Shown: one piece after another, positions 11,186 to 24,002 of the stretch
Layout: each line of letters starts with the position of its first letter
Position numbering within the stretch: the stretch's first letter is position 1
DNA from: Cladobotryum mycophilum
Taxonomy: Eukaryota; Ascomycota; Sordariomycetes; Hypocreales; Hypocreaceae
NCBI GenBank assembly: GCA_036429605.1
Contig: JAVFKD010000004.1
Coordinates: forward strand, 2,728,001 to 2,792,000
Direction of reading: 5' to 3'
Length of the DNA stretch: 64,000 nt
Notes under the pieces: model-generated
What the model saw: only the letters and a program-made list of their open reading frames with translations
Database searches by the model: none
What the model was told of the DNA's origin: nothing
Position numbers and translations under genes: made by a program

Positions 11186-14100
11186 TTATTGTTTTGCACT
11201 GGTGTCTTGCGAGTCTATAGCCGCAAACTCCTCATCTTTGGCTGGTTCAATCGGCTCGACGTCTTCAACTTTCACATCTCCATCTACATCTCTAGCTTCA
11301 GATGCTGAAGCCGTAGCATCCACCTTCTCTGTCTCCTGTTCGGGTATTTGCCTGCCCGGAACACTAACATACTCTTCTTTGTCTTGATCGCGTACATAGC
11401 AGAGGAAGTAGGGCTCACCACTAGTACTCAAGGTTTGCAAAACCTCGGCGGTATCCCTATTTTCCTTAACGTCTGCATCATTGTACCACCGCCAAATATT
11501 GGCCTCGAAATCGTGAATCCAAACCCAATAATGGCCTGATGTCAAGTGGCCGCGATGACAGATAACAGCATGCAGCCGATACGGTATTTGCTTCTGACTG
11601 CTCAGGTTCTCTTCCAGGATCTGCTGACGCTGCTGCAATTCATTCTCCATCATTTCTCGAATTGCCGTGTGGGTTGCACGTAGGCTTGAGAGTTTCGGAA
11701 CAGGTTCGGGTTTTGGAATGGCCTCAGACTTGTGCGGAGTAATGAGTAAAAAGTCATCTTCAACCGGCCCATCAAAGTCCCAGTTTTCCTCTACGGGTGT
11801 ATCCAAGTTGGCTGACTCTGCGGTCACAGCAGAACTTTGAGTGTTACCATTGCCACCAAAATGTTGGGAACTCTCCTCGTTGTAGTTCTCTAGAAAAGAG
11901 ATATAGGAAGGATTGGTCTCGACTTTGGCTAACTGCGATTTGATGTCACTTATGCGCTCTGCAGTCATCCAGTCTTCCACACGACGTCGAAAGACCGGGG
12001 AGTCGTGCGGTGCGTCCATATAACGATCAAGGTATAGCGTCTCAGGGATAACTACAGGGTTTCCATTCTTGCTATTCATGGTCTGTGACCGCTGAATAAG
12101 AATATGCAAGACCGGAGGCAAAGTCTTGATGGCAGTATATCGCGACAATTTACTGTCTTCGAGGATCTGTTGGTCAAAATTTCGTCCAAGAGCATCGTAC
12201 AACGAACAAGGGCCTTCCGCAGCAGGGAATGCTGTGATTGAGCGGTCAAAACTGATCTCATGCTGATACTCTTTCTCATCAAACTTCTTAGTATAGTTGA
12301 CTGTCGTGACAAAAAAGGTCTCCATGATCTTTTCCAATTGGATACCAGTCTTTTCGTCGATTGAGCTTGGTCGGATGGCAGCCTGGAGGCGGTTGATGAT
12401 GCTACCCATGACTTCCTCAACATCTTGTTGATCAGTCCCGGATGATCTTTTTTGATGCTCTAGTGCGTTGAGAACCTTTTGGTCCACAGTTTCCGATTCT
12501 TCAGCATCAACCATATCCACATCAAGATCGGCTTGCTCAGGATCTCCGGTGATTGCCCTAGGCGCCTCTGGATTGGCAGAAGGATCTTCTAGGTCAATGA
12601 TTTCCTTGACCTCACCAGAATTACTCATAACAATAGTAACTGGTGCTGCTTGTCCGCCTGATTCCGTTGAAACATCGACCTTCTCATATGAACGATCGGA
12701 ACGCGCATCGTCGTGATCTACTAGCGTTTGTGTACTGGAATTACTAACAGTTTCCAGGGGATCAGAGATCGGGTGAACAGAGACGTTGATCATATCTACA
12801 TCCTCAGACTTTTGAACTGGCGGAGCAGGAGATGGCCTGGCAGGTAGTGGTGGGGGCTTTGGGGCAGCCGGCGGTTCTGATGACTGCTTTGGGCCGGTAA
12901 GCAACGTGTGTGTAGATAATAACACAGCGTTGGCAAGCCGCTGCGACGGCCGGGTCGCCGCCTTATCTGAAGTTCGGAGATTCTTGAATAAGGTAGCTAG
13001 TTCTTGTGCAACTAAGATTATATTAGCAAGACAGGAAAACGTAATAGTTGAAGAAATTGCAATAGCTTACAAGCTTGAGCCACAACAGCTTCTCCGCGGT
13101 CCATCTGCATTTTATTTCCACCGAGACGGCGAGACTGTATGTCTTCATCTGTAAGGTCTAATCGCAAATCTTCATAGTTGAAAACAATATCGCGAATCGG
13201 CTTGACAGTAAATAGATATTGTAGTAAACTGTTAAGGTAGCAGGTATTGCCAATGTTGTGCAAGCCAACAGGAAGCTCCAGATTAGCTACCTTATTCTCA
13301 TCAGAAGTACTACCTGAGCTAAGACCGTTGATGCTATTTGCATGCCGTAATTCCATTACTGACTGCTTCAGCAGCGCAGAAGCTGTGTGTTCGGCAATTG
13401 AGTCTAGTGCATCTAGATAGAGTCCTTTGCCATCCTTTGATGTGGTACCGTCAAGCTAATTTCTCAAGTCAGCCACAACACGCACATACAACAATAAAAA
13501 TGATGATTTTCCTTGACATAAATGATCTGTACTTTTAACTTACTTTTGCCTTTGTTGTTTCCACAATCTTTTGCCAAGGATCATCTGCGTTGTCTACTCC
13601 AAGAATCGTCTTCGCAGTCTCCAGCGACAACTTAGCATCAACCTCCATCAGGAGTTTGGTCTGATAGAAATCGTCATTTGATGCTTCAGCGATGGCCATA
13701 AGCATGCTTCTAGCTGTGCTAGCATCCGAAGGGTCCCTGACAAGCTTTTGCCTAAAGGCATGGATTATAGCGTCTGCGGCATAATTGTTTGGAGGGTTCA
13801 GTCCAAGAAAATTCAGAGCTTGCGTGATGAGTCCAAACTCATCGCTGTTACCATGCTGTTGGAGCTGACTGTCGAAGACTGAAGATTGAGTAATGGCATA
13901 GTCAGAGAGCGGTTCATCCAACGAATCATTAGCTATAGCCATCAAGGCGTCCACCAATTCTCTTCGCTTGTTGGGAAGGAGTTCCCATTGTCTTTTGTAG
14001 GCATTGACGATCATTTCCCTGGGTTGAGTTGGAAGTACTCCCAACAGCTTGTATCGGTCAAGCTTGACAAAGGCATTTGCACTGATATCCTGGACTTCTC

Positions 14101-15236
14101 TGCAATGAAGTTCATTGTGTAGGGCTTGGGTAAGGAAAGTTGGCCGTTCCGGTGTTTGCCCTGTCTTGTAGATGAGGCTCTGGATCTCTGCACGCACATC
14201 TTCAAGATAGGCACGATATGTGCCGGTTTCTGTCGTTCCAGATGGACCTCCTGGCGGCATTGGAGGAACTGGCATAAAAGATCCCTCATCCACGCCGTCA
14301 GCTTCTTCGATGGTCTCCTTAAATTCCAGTTGACGGAATATGGAGAAGCATCTGGGCCCGAATAGGACTGAAAATCGTTTGTTACGCTTAGATATGTTTC
14401 TCGCCGTCTCTGGGGTGGATTCCAATAGGTTCTTGAGGTAGGTGTTTAGATTTGATGGTGCTTGGTTTGCCCAGTCATTTAATGCGCCCTCATACCGATT
14501 CGGCTGCTCTTTTTTGCGTCGCTCAACCGTTGGAGGATGGCTTCGCTGTCTAGTAAGAGGTCAACCCACCATGAAGACATGCGAGGCTCGGAAACCTCCA
14601 ACGTAAGTTGAAACGTGCATGGCGGTGCAGAGCAGACAAAATTCTCTCGAGCCAGAAGAGGATAATACTTTGACTGATCGTGCGTGATGTTGGGGTCTGA
14701 GTCGGAGCCCACCCACACCAAATGATGCCAAGGAAACTGGTTATCTTGAAGAGGCCAACTCGACTGATTATGATTGCATACGAAATCGGCGTGTGTGTCT
14801 TCCCAGGAAATCTTGAAGACGAAATGGAAATGACAGTCTAGGCATACGGAGGATAGTAGTCGGTTCGACAGTGTTGAAAAGCTTTGGTTCCCATTGATGA
14901 CCAGCCTATGAGGATGTTCCCAGCCATAGTGACTATTCAGTTTGGCGCGTCGAGCTCGCACGAATAGATCGCAAACAGTAAAGTCATTATTGATCAACTC
15001 GTATATCCATCGGCTTGGGTGACATCCTAGCAGAATGTTAGTTTTTTTCCGAATCGCTATCATTCTAGAAGAGAAAGTCTAGACAAACCAGCAATCTCTC
15101 TACCGGGAACCAAATTGGATTTCATGGGTGTCATATTGTGGGGTACGAAATCCGATGGAGCAGTCCCAGGGAGAGAAGCATATGCGCTAGAATCCTGGTC
15201 CTGAGACTGCATATCGTATCGGTTTGCCATGACCAT
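11186..15236 (-). CDS. UBP2: Ubiquitin carboxyl-terminal hydrolase, UBP2-like (USP family)
   Basis: Four exons: 15089-15236 (ATG 15236; a second Met 6 bp on), 13544-15026, 13071-13455 and 11186-13011. About 1280 residues, close to yeast Ubp2. The Cys box NIGNTCYLNSLLQYL has its nucleophile near residue 616. The His box HLTSGHYWVWI is near residue 1157, and GEPYFLCYVRD lies near the end. These define a thiol USP that removes ubiquitin, in yeast notably K63 chains, antagonising Rsp5. A long acidic linker separates the boxes. Exon 2 cannot be read in one frame: it shifts by -1 at the A6 run (+ strand T 14510-14515). Upstream is the segment ending DLLLDSEAILQRLSDAKK; downstream is NRYEGALNDWANQAP. 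One more A would make it continuous. See the finding on homopolymers; sequencing error is the likeliest cause. Confidence 0.9.
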
Positions 15237-16741
15237 TTCGAACGACTATTCACAAAGCTCGAGACGTCGCTGGTTGAAATGTGGCTGCTGCGAACGGTCC
15301 TGCAGCTCTACAGTCGTCCAGCCACCTCGATCGTGATAATCGGCTCCGAGTAAATGGATAGTATTTCGCAACGTAAAAAATTAAGGAAAAAATAATGGTT
15401 GACAGATTTATCGTCTTCGGCAAGGCACGGCAGCGGCTTAGTACGTCGTCGCACAGAAGGTTCCAGAGCATCCAACAGCGCCAGCTCGAAGACGGCTCCT
15501 AATCATTGTTCGAATTCTTCAGAGGGCAGATCGGGTGGTTTTTAAAAAGATGTCGAGAACTAACCGAAAGGCAGCGCTCGACGAAAACGGCGTAATGGCT
15601 TGCGTATGCAGTGGCGCGCTCAAGAAGGTTCAGGGTTGCCTGGTGGAAGTTTGTACGTTTTGGCTGACGCAGCTTGAGATTCAAGGCGGCGTGGATGAAG
15701 CTCTCCCTCCCCGCCACCAAGCGCACGTCCCGTTCAAGGATTGATGGAGGGGGCTGACTAAGCAGACCGCCGTGGTGAGAAGGGAATGAAAGAGAGACAG
15801 GGACAACCTAGGTAATACAGTACAGTACAGTACAGTAGGGTATATTGATTAGTAGAGAGGAATATTAAATCTAGAAATGTTCGCGTAGGACCCTGAATTC
15901 AATCAGAGCTTGTTCCGTTAATAAGCAACTACCTAGTTAACGACTCAGTACTACACGCCCCCATTTGGTCTACTTAACCCCGCGATGTAAGGCCCACCCT
16001 ATACTCTTTTTATGATTCTGTAGTAATCGAACTCAACATGCATCTTCATCATAGTATTGAAACAGGACAAAGATAGGTATAACATGTACACGATGAAATA
16101 TCTTTTTCAATTAGGACGTTTATTCCTTAAGTTTATTATCTACGAATAAACATGTCCCTTAAAAATAGTATGAAAAGGCAGTAGGATGGCATTGTATCTA
16201 ATACATAGATCTACCCATATTTGCTTATCGACTAAGTAGCTAAATAATTAATAAATTCATCCTCTAATAATTACGAAAGCCCAGGAAACATTGCCTAAAA
16301 TAGATAGACGATTTACACTGTAGTGTATACATACCCCTACTTATTCATCAGGTTAATTAACTCGCCATCATCTTTATTTGTTTGTCTCTGTGTGAGTATA
16401 TCTAGGCCCTCTTGATTAAAACAATCTTGTATCGAGAGTGTGAGCAAGCATAGATGGAAGCTTTGTGCGAAAACTCCGATTACTAGCATATTTATTCCTT
16501 TGAGATTATATTTCCTTCAACTTCGCATTTACGACCTTCGGAGACCGAGATATAACGATTCCCCCGCTTCTCCCCGCAATCGGATATGATTTGGCGTTTG
16601 AGGTGTTTGACTTGGATCTGGCGATATAGCCTAGTGATTTTAATCTTATCAGATCTTCCAGCATGCGAATCTGGATCACTCGACAACTCATATCGTTAAC
16701 CTTCGCGCTGGAACAGTTTATTTGACACTTGATCGCATATC
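15237..16741. other. AT-rich intergenic region
   Basis: 1.5 kb between two divergent genes. The first 500 bp are of ordinary composition. From about 15800 the base composition turns markedly AT-rich, with a perfect (CAGTA)4 repeat at 15818-15837 and many short TA-rich words up to about 16500. No coding potential and no recognisable transposon remnant. Confidence 0.5.
15818..15837. repeat. (CAGTA)4 pentanucleotide repeat
   Basis: Four perfect CAGTA units at the edge of an AT-rich intergenic block, upstream of both flanking genes. Confidence 0.9.
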
Positions 16742-19700
16742 ATGGCTTTAACAAACAACTCTAGACGCCTTAGAATTGGCGTCGATGTTGGTGGTACCAA
16801 CACGGACGGCGTCATTCTGGATCCCTTGAAGACATCGTCATCAGACAAGGGCATTTTGGCATGGCACAAAGCCCCTACAACAACAAACCCCAGTATCGGA
16901 ATCAATGAGGCCATCGCTGCCATGTTCGAGGCTGCAGCCATCAACCCGGACGAAGTCGCATGCGTAACAATTGGAACAACCCAATTCGTCAATGCCGTTG
17001 TTGAGCGGGATGCATCTCGGCTGTCCACAGTGGCCGTCATTCGCCTTTGTGGTCCGTACTCGAAGCACGCACCCCCATGTGTGGATTGGCCAGATGACAT
17101 GCGGCAAATGATTCTAGGCCACTATGCGCTGCTCAAGGGCGGGTTAGAGGTCGACGGGAATCTCATCTCCGACATTGACGAGAAGGAGATAAAGGAACAG
17201 TGTGTCTTGCTAAGGGAAAAGAATATCAGGAGCATTGTTGTCAATGGTGTCTTTAGTCCAATCGACACAATAGAGAGACAGGAAGAGCGAGTTGCTGAGA
17301 TCATCAGGACGGAGCTCCCTGGACGCGACGTTGTCTGTGCAAAAGAAATTGCCAACCTTGGCTTCTTGGAACGCGAAAACGCTGCTATTCTCAACGCTTC
17401 CATCCTCAACTTTGCCAGAAAGACTATCAGATCGTTTCAGGAACCAATCAGACGCCTGGGTCTTCATTGCCCCGTATTCATCACACAGAATGATGGAACC
17501 GTATTGTCAGGGGAAATGGCTGCGAGGCTGCCCATACGGACATTCTCCAGTGGACCAACAAATAGTATGCGAGGTGCTGCATTCCTCGCCCAAGGCCAGA
17601 TATCCGAATCGGTTATGGTGGTGGACATTGGCGGCACGACTACAGACGTTGGTCTTCTCCACGCAAACGGATTCCCCCGTCAACAGGCCGCCTATAGTGA
17701 GCTTGCCGGTATCAGAATGAATTTCTCATGCCCCGACATCAGGAGCATAGGTCTCGGCGGTGGATCCATCGTCCGGATAGACAATGGTCTGACTATCGGC
17801 CCCGATAGTGTTGGCAGCAAGCTTCTTCAGGAGTCTAAAGCATACGGAGGGCCTGTTCTCACGGCCACAGACTGCATGATTCAGCGAAACCCTGACCTGC
17901 AAATCGGGAGGCCTGAAATAACCAAAACTTTCCTGAGTGACGAAGAACTTAGTTTATTCAGTCATGCTGTGAGGAGTAAGATTGAGAAGGTGATAGATAA
18001 AATGAAAACCTCGCCTGCTGATATTCCAGTCGTCCTTGTCGGCGGAGGAGCACCACTGGCGCCCCGGGAACTTAAGGGCGCGAGCCGTGTGTTGATACCA
18101 AAGTGGTCCGGCGTTGCAAATGCCATTGGAGCTGCCATGGCGAGAGTTAGTGCCGTTGTAGATACGGTCAGATCTACAGAGTTAAAGACAACGAACGAAC
18201 TCTTGGAAGAGATTAGCAAAGAAGCTATAGCAAAGACAATAGCAGCAGGGGCATCACCCGAAACTGTCAAAGTTGTCGAGATGGATAGTCTTCCACTGCA
18301 GGTGAGAATTTAACCACGTGATGTGATATAAATCGTTTGCTAAGGTATTATATAGTACATCTCTCACAAAACCAGATTTATTGTCCGCGCAGCAGGTGAC
18401 TTTGACTTTTCTTCAAGCCAGGCTACAACGGAGTTGCAGACAGAACAGGATAGCCTTGAGGTCGACGACATGAGCCAGTTCGAGAAATTGCCGAGGGGGT
18501 TGGATTCGAAGACCAGGGGTAAAACGGAGCATGAGGTCGATATTGTCAACTATAAGCCTGCGGTCAGGGACCGCATCTGGTACATCTCGGAAACAGACGT
18601 GGAATGGATCTCAACTGGATGCTACATTCTAGGCACCGGTGGTGGCGGATCCCCATACTCTCACATGGTACGACTGCGAGAAGAACTACGAAAGGGTGCA
18701 ATCGTGAGAGTCATGAACCCAAATGATCTTGCGAATGATGACCAAGTTGGCTGTGGTGGCGGAGTTGGCAGTCCGACGGTGGGCATTGAGAAACTGCCGG
18801 CTGACGAGCTGCTAGAGGCTCAGACTGAGCTGTTCAAGATTTGTCCTCGGCCAGCTACCCATATGATTGCGATTGAGATTGGTGGAGGCAACGGCCTCCA
18901 GGCTATGATCTTGGGAGCGAGCACAAACATGGATATCCCGGCCGTGGATGGCGATTGGATGGGGAGGGCATACCCAACGAAATGGCAAACCACCCCCGTC
19001 GTCTTCAACGAACGCTCACCGATCTGGTCTCCCATTGCCATGTCCGACGGCAACGGCAACGTCGTGCTCATGCCAAAGGCCACCTCTGATCACGCCGTCG
19101 AGCGCATCCTGCGCGCTGCACTGACACAAATGGGATCGCTCGCCGGCTGCGCAGAAGCTCCCGTCACAGGAGCCGAGACAAAACGGTGGGTGGTAGAGCA
19201 TACTATATCTCAGGCATGGAGAATCGGCCGGGGGGTTGCTCGAGCGAGGAAGGAGAATAGGGTGGATAATGTTGCTGAAAGCATCATTGAGGAATGCGGA
19301 GGGGCCAGAGCCGGTAAAGTCTTGTGGAAGGGCAAGATTGTTGGCGTAGAGAGGGTAGTAAGGGGAGGCTATGCCTATGGCGAATGCATCATCGAAGGAC
19401 TCGACGTCAGAGAGGATGAAGCGAACCCACAGATTGCTGGGGAAAGATCAGGCGCTTTCCAAGGCAAGATCAAGATTCCCTTCAAAAATGAAAACATCGC
19501 GGCGCTCAGAATGCGCGATGACGGGCAGGAAGAACAGCAGGAAGACGTGCTGGCCATTGCCCCGGATCTCATCACCATTATCGACGCACAAAACGGCGAG
19601 GCCATCGGCACGCCAGAGTATCGCTACGGGCTCCTGGTGGTTGTCCTGGGATTAGCGGCAAGCGACAAGTGGACAAGTACGGAGAGGGGGATCAAGCTCG

Positions 19701-19801
19701 GAGGTCCGGAAGGGTTTGGCTTTGATCATCTGAAGTACACCCCTCTGGGAACGTTTGTCAAGCCTCAGAGTGTGATTGATGAATTTGATGCTTCTGCCTG
19801 A
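16742..19801 (+). CDS. Hydantoinase A/oxoprolinase-like protein fused to DUF917
   Basis: Two exons, 16742-18301 and 18356-19801, with a 54-bp intron (GTGAGA..TATATAG). The more obvious downstream AG at 18374-18375 would break the frame, while 18355 keeps it. About 1001 residues. Residues 13-26 (GVDVGGTNTDGVIL) are the actin-like ATPase phosphate-1 loop of HyuA. A second ATPase motif VDIGGTTTDVG lies near residue 297 and GLGGGSIVRI near 338. From about residue 590 the C-terminal half is a DUF917 domain (GTGGGGSPYSH, CGGGVGSPTVG, AIEIGGGNGLQ, GDWMGRAYP). HyuA relatives open hydantoin, 5-oxoproline or acetone-type substrates with ATP, usually with HyuB; no HyuB is present here. The fusion suggests a self-contained ring-opening amidase-like enzyme. 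Substrate unknown. Confidence 0.88.
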
Positions 19802-20402
19802 TCCTTTTTGACTTTTCTACAGAGCCGAGCAATGCTATGATTGGCATTTAACGGATATGCAATGGGCAGTAAACCCTAGCGGGAGTCGCAAAGCACATAG
19901 AAATAATAGGAGTCTGAGAAGAATACCTAGGTAGTTCTAGACAATAGCTAAAGCCTAAAGAAATTACAGACGATCTCGTACATTGATACAACTAATCTAC
20001 ATAGAGACTCTAGTTTGTCTCTGTCAAACCCAGCCTCCGTATCTCGAACCCCTCCCCACTGTGATACCATTGCCAGTTCTGTCTGAACTATCCATCGAAA
20101 TGAAAGACCACCCCTGTGTGTAGCTCTACGAATTATTACGCTCTCGAGAGATCCGTGTGTCCTTTTACTCAATCATAGCTAAGTTGTCGAGGTTCAATTT
20201 CGTTTTCGTTATCGACCAATCTAGGACAGAAATGTTAGTGATCAACTGAACATTCTTAAGAAAGGGAACTCTTTGCCATAGTGACGTACCTGAGGTGATG
20301 TGTACCGCAAAGCGACTGGTATAAAACTTGGCAAGGTCTCCCTTCAACTCAGCTGTCTACCAGAAACCTTAAGGCGTGAATGATCCCCCTTGCTCAATCT
20401 TC
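19802..20402. other. Intergenic, convergent 3' ends
   Basis: 601 bp between convergent genes. Only short chance frames; nothing identifiable. Confidence 0.45.
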
Positions 20403-22265
20403 CTAGAACTCGCCCTTCTCTATGTCTTTCTGCTCGTACAAGAACAGACGAAGAGTATCATACTGCTTCCCTGAGTCTCTCAAGCGCTGAATCACAGTCA
20501 ATCCCTGACTATTTCGGTGAGTCACCCTAGCTCCCTTGTCGACTAACGCCATTGTGTCGGCGAGGGCAGTCGTCGCTCGTCCGTGTGGATTCGAATCAAT
20601 CCTATTGACAATCAGGTGCAGGAAGCTGTCACCGTTTAGATCAATCCAGTTAGGATCGAAGCGCAGATTCAGAGTCGCTTCGCTTAGCTTGGGACCCCCT
20701 CTCATGATCATGTCGGCCACCAACTCCTCCGCAATCGTGGTTACCGGAAAGTGCGCTCGCAGGTACCGGAATGGCTCGTTCGGTTTCCCGTCAAACGTCT
20801 CGAGGTACACGTCGTCGATGGCTCTCTGGGAAATCTTACGGATGTGAGGCCTCATGTCGAATCCGGCTGATCGCAGCTTGGACGACTTGATCCACTTCTT
20901 GAAGACGGCGTCTACTTCGTGAGAAAAGATTACGCCTCCAGAGCGCATCACCAGCTCATATGCCTTTAGGGGCTTCATGTCATGTTCGACCATGCTCATT
21001 CTCAGAAGGGATTTGCCTCCGGGGAATGGGATATTGACGTCCCCACCATGTTCGACTAAAAACTTAAACAGCTCCTCCTCTTGCTTAATCTTCTTTTCTT
21101 TCAAGCAAATGAGCTCAAATAGATCGTGAATGGCCGTGCGTCCGTTTGCTGCCCTGTGATTGACATCCGCCCCGGCTCTGACCAGGAGTTTGACGATGGC
21201 TTGCATACGTCCTGTAGGGTGCTGTGAGTTATGTAGAGCGCTCTTCATAATGGAACTAAGGGCCGTTTCCGCCATCAAGGTATGCGAAACGACATGGATG
21301 TTCGCACCTCTTAAGATGAGCTCTTCGATGCACTCGGCGTACGGCGCATTCAGCTCTATGGTGTTGAACATGTTGGCACAATCAACAGCTTGGATAAGTG
21401 GAGTTTTGTGGAAGTCTGAGACAGCCTCCATGTCGGCTCCAGCTTGAAGTAGCCTGCAAAAGTTGGCTGGTTTGCAGGCCTCTATTGCTACATGGAGGGC
21501 GGTGAAGCCGTTTCCCAGAAGCCTATCGTCGATGCAGTCGTTGTTTGCCCGGAAGAGACAGTCGCCATTTTCATCATAGCTGGGCAGATCCCCAGTTGCA
21601 GCTAGGATGTGATGAATCGTCACATGGCGTAACTCTTCTCTACTTGCTACTCCATTTTTCTTTAACTCGAGGGCAAGTTTGGCAGATGCGCCCTTCTCTC
21701 GGAGTAAGGTGATCATGCTCGTATCGTTGAAGAGGAACGGGACGAGCAAGGGGTACCAGGCAGTTCGACATAGAATCGCCTTTTGCAGGCTGTAAGGGAA
21801 TCTTAGCCGCTCCACTTTCTCCTTTATACGGTTATTGCAATCTGGTAAGAATTGATAAAGACCTTGGGAGGGGAGGTCGAGTCTGGCGCCCTTCTTTAGC
21901 AGCAACTCCACAAAGCTGGTGTTGCCCAAGGCCGCTGCCATATGGAGAGTCGTTGCATAGGCCTCACCTTTGGCATGCACCGTATTAATCTTTGCTCCAT
22001 TTTTAAGTGCTAAACGAAGCGTCCTCCTGATGACTGGGTCGTATTTGCCATCTCCGCTTTTCCAAGCTGCCCATTTGAGGGCTTTGCAGTTATGCAGAAG
22101 GACGTCTCGGCGGTAGAGGGTCGGATTAAGCAACTCGTGTGAACGACGATTAACTTGAGTAAGTCGAGATAGCGCCCTCTGATCGAGACAGCTTGCAACT
22201 TCGAGCTTTAGTTCGTTCGGAAGCAGGCACCAATATGGATGCATTTTGCTCCGCTTTGGCTCCAT
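20403..22265 (-). CDS. F-box and ankyrin-repeat protein
   Basis: Single exon, 620 residues, ATG at 22265. Residues about 12-50 (LLPNELKLEVASCLDQRALSRL...) fit an F-box, which would bind Skp1 in an SCF ubiquitin ligase. Ankyrin units follow: about residues 103-130 (TTLHMAAALGNTSFVELLLKKGARL), 250-275 (GFTALHVAIEA... LLQAGADMEA), 285-320 and 360-395 (LLVRAGADVNHRAANGRTAIHDLF), with weaker units toward the end. Such F-box/ankyrin proteins are numerous and fast-evolving in filamentous ascomycetes, and their targets are generally unknown. No intron or break is seen. Confidence 0.83.
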   Translation of the reverse strand: MEPKRSKMHPYWCLLPNELKLEVASCLDQRALSRLTQVNRRSHELLNPTLYRRDVLLHNCKALKWAAWKSGDGKYDPVIRRTLRLALKNGAKINTVHAKGEAYATTLHMAAALGNTSFVELLLKKGARLDLPSQGLYQFLPDCNNRIKEKVERLRFPYSLQKAILCRTAWYPLLVPFLFNDTSMITLLREKGASAKLALELKKNGVASREELRHVTIHHILAATGDLPSYDENGDCLFRANNDCIDDRLLGNGFTALHVAIEACKPANFCRLLQAGADMEAVSDFHKTPLIQAVDCANMFNTIELNAPYAECIEELILRGANIHVVSHTLMAETALSSIMKSALHNSQHPTGRMQAIVKLLVRAGADVNHRAANGRTAIHDLFELICLKEKKIKQEEELFKFLVEHGGDVNIPFPGGKSLLRMSMVEHDMKPLKAYELVMRSGGVIFSHEVDAVFKKWIKSSKLRSAGFDMRPHIRKISQRAIDDVYLETFDGKPNEPFRYLRAHFPVTTIAEELVADMIMRGGPKLSEATLNLRFDPNWIDLNGDSFLHLIVNRIDSNPHGRATTALADTMALVDKGARVTHRNSQGLTVIQRLRDSGKQYDTLRLFLYEQKDIEKGEF

Positions 22266-24002
22266 GGTGAGGTGGGCTTCTCAAACCTCAAAGTCGAGAT
22301 GATGTAGAGTGGTGAGGATGTTGAGAAGAGACCGAAAAGCCTAAAGGAGTTGATGAAATTGAAGAAGTTAAAGAGGTTGAAAAAGTAGAAGAGCGTGCAA
22401 AGATTGTGAAAGCTGTGGAGGTCAAGGTAGTTGAAAAGAAGCCGAGGGGAGTTGAGGGGAAAGCAGATGTGAAACAGTTTCTCAGTGCGAAGGCTTGTGG
22501 GTGGGAAAGCAAAACTCTGCAGCGAGTTCGGATACTACTCGCTTTACTTCCCTCTCGCATCCATGATTTTCTCTCAGTTCTTGCGCAATGCTCGGTAGGT
22601 GGGCACCTAAGCGATGGATGCCTTGGGGGCACAGTGCCTTAAGGAGACGGCGCACTCAAACAGAACAGAGCTGGGCAGCGTCAATATCGAGAGAAGAGTT
22701 GCATTTTAGATGATAGTTTGTATATTTACCTTTTTGTTGAAATGTCAGTTAATAGAAACACAGCCAATGCGTGTGCCTCCCAAGTCTGTTGTCGTGGACG
22801 AAAAAGACTCGAGGAGTTGAAGCCAGTGGGCACAGCAATGCAATGCACTTATGAGTTGCCTGCAAAGGCACCTAGCAAAGCGCTCCCCGACTTCAGATTA
22901 TTGTTAAACCGCTTACCTGCATCCAAGGATCACCACATCAGTGTCGTGCAGCATTCCTACTTCGTCTTTATGGCCAAGTCTATATGGATGGCTACGAGGT
23001 AATGTTTATTGCTGATCAAGCCCCTGAACCCTGGGCAGCCAGATAGCCAACATTGTCTTCTGTTCTCGTTTCCCCGTTTCTGTTACTGTTTCTGCAAATC
23101 TACGACACTCAAACATGTGCTGTATAATAAATACCATTGCGCCTGTTATCAGCTAGCCATCGAGCAACATGTCTCTCTATCCCCCTTCAAGTATCACTAT
23201 ATCGACGTGCTAGCACGCGCATCAGCTATCAACCGACCGACGTACACCCCAATTTCCTTCATAGAAACAAAACTAAAACCTGAAACGTTCGAGTCTACAA
23301 TAAATCGAGTGGCATAAATAAACATAGAAAGCTTTTGGAGGATGTGCTCGAGCAGACTGACGTTCCAGGTTGCTAGGGAAACATAGTAACAAACTGGCGA
23401 ACTTGAAGGTTCGTGCATGGAGTACATAAGCCGCTTTCTAGTGCATAAACTACTAATTGCAAAGTTGATTGGATGCGATCCTCAACTCTATGGACGGTTC
23501 GGCCCCTGGCATTAGCAGATATATCAACAGCCAAGGCATCGGCCAAAGCTCCCACTTCAAGTAGATAGCAGATCAAGATTGCCAATACGACATAAGGCAG
23601 CCCTGGGGAGTGGCCAATAGCCCTTGGGTCTATACGTACCTAGATAGGCGTTGAGAGCTCTATCTGGAGCTTCATAATTATCGTGTCAATTGTCGTGCCG
23701 TCAATGACGACTTAGGGGTCTCAGGGAGCGTCATTTCCACGATATGAAGAGGGCAATATCACATCTTAGGCATTTCAGGGCATCTCACGACACTGTATGT
23801 ATGTACTCTCTTTATTATTCACCAAGTAGTAATGACATTATCATTAACTTCGTTAAGAACAAATCATCAGCGCCAACTAAGAGCGATCATTTTCTTACAT
23901 CTCCCCCACCCTCCCCGACCAGAGAGTCTAGTCTCTCTTATCAGAGGGGCGGACTGCTCTACTTCTCCCTTCACCAACATCCTAAACCGGACATGGACAC
24001 CT
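22266..24002. other. Intergenic, 1.7 kb
   Basis: Lies upstream of the ankyrin gene and downstream of the chitinase gene. A purine-biased stretch of loosely repeated GAAG/GTTGA words occurs at about 22330-22480. I find no domain, splice pattern or mobile-element feature. Confidence 0.45.

Noticed and set aside
18356..18376. Splice acceptor CCAG at 18374-18375 for the hydantoinase intron
   Set aside because: Leads to a stop after seven codons. TATATAG at 18355 gives continuous, conserved-looking sequence.
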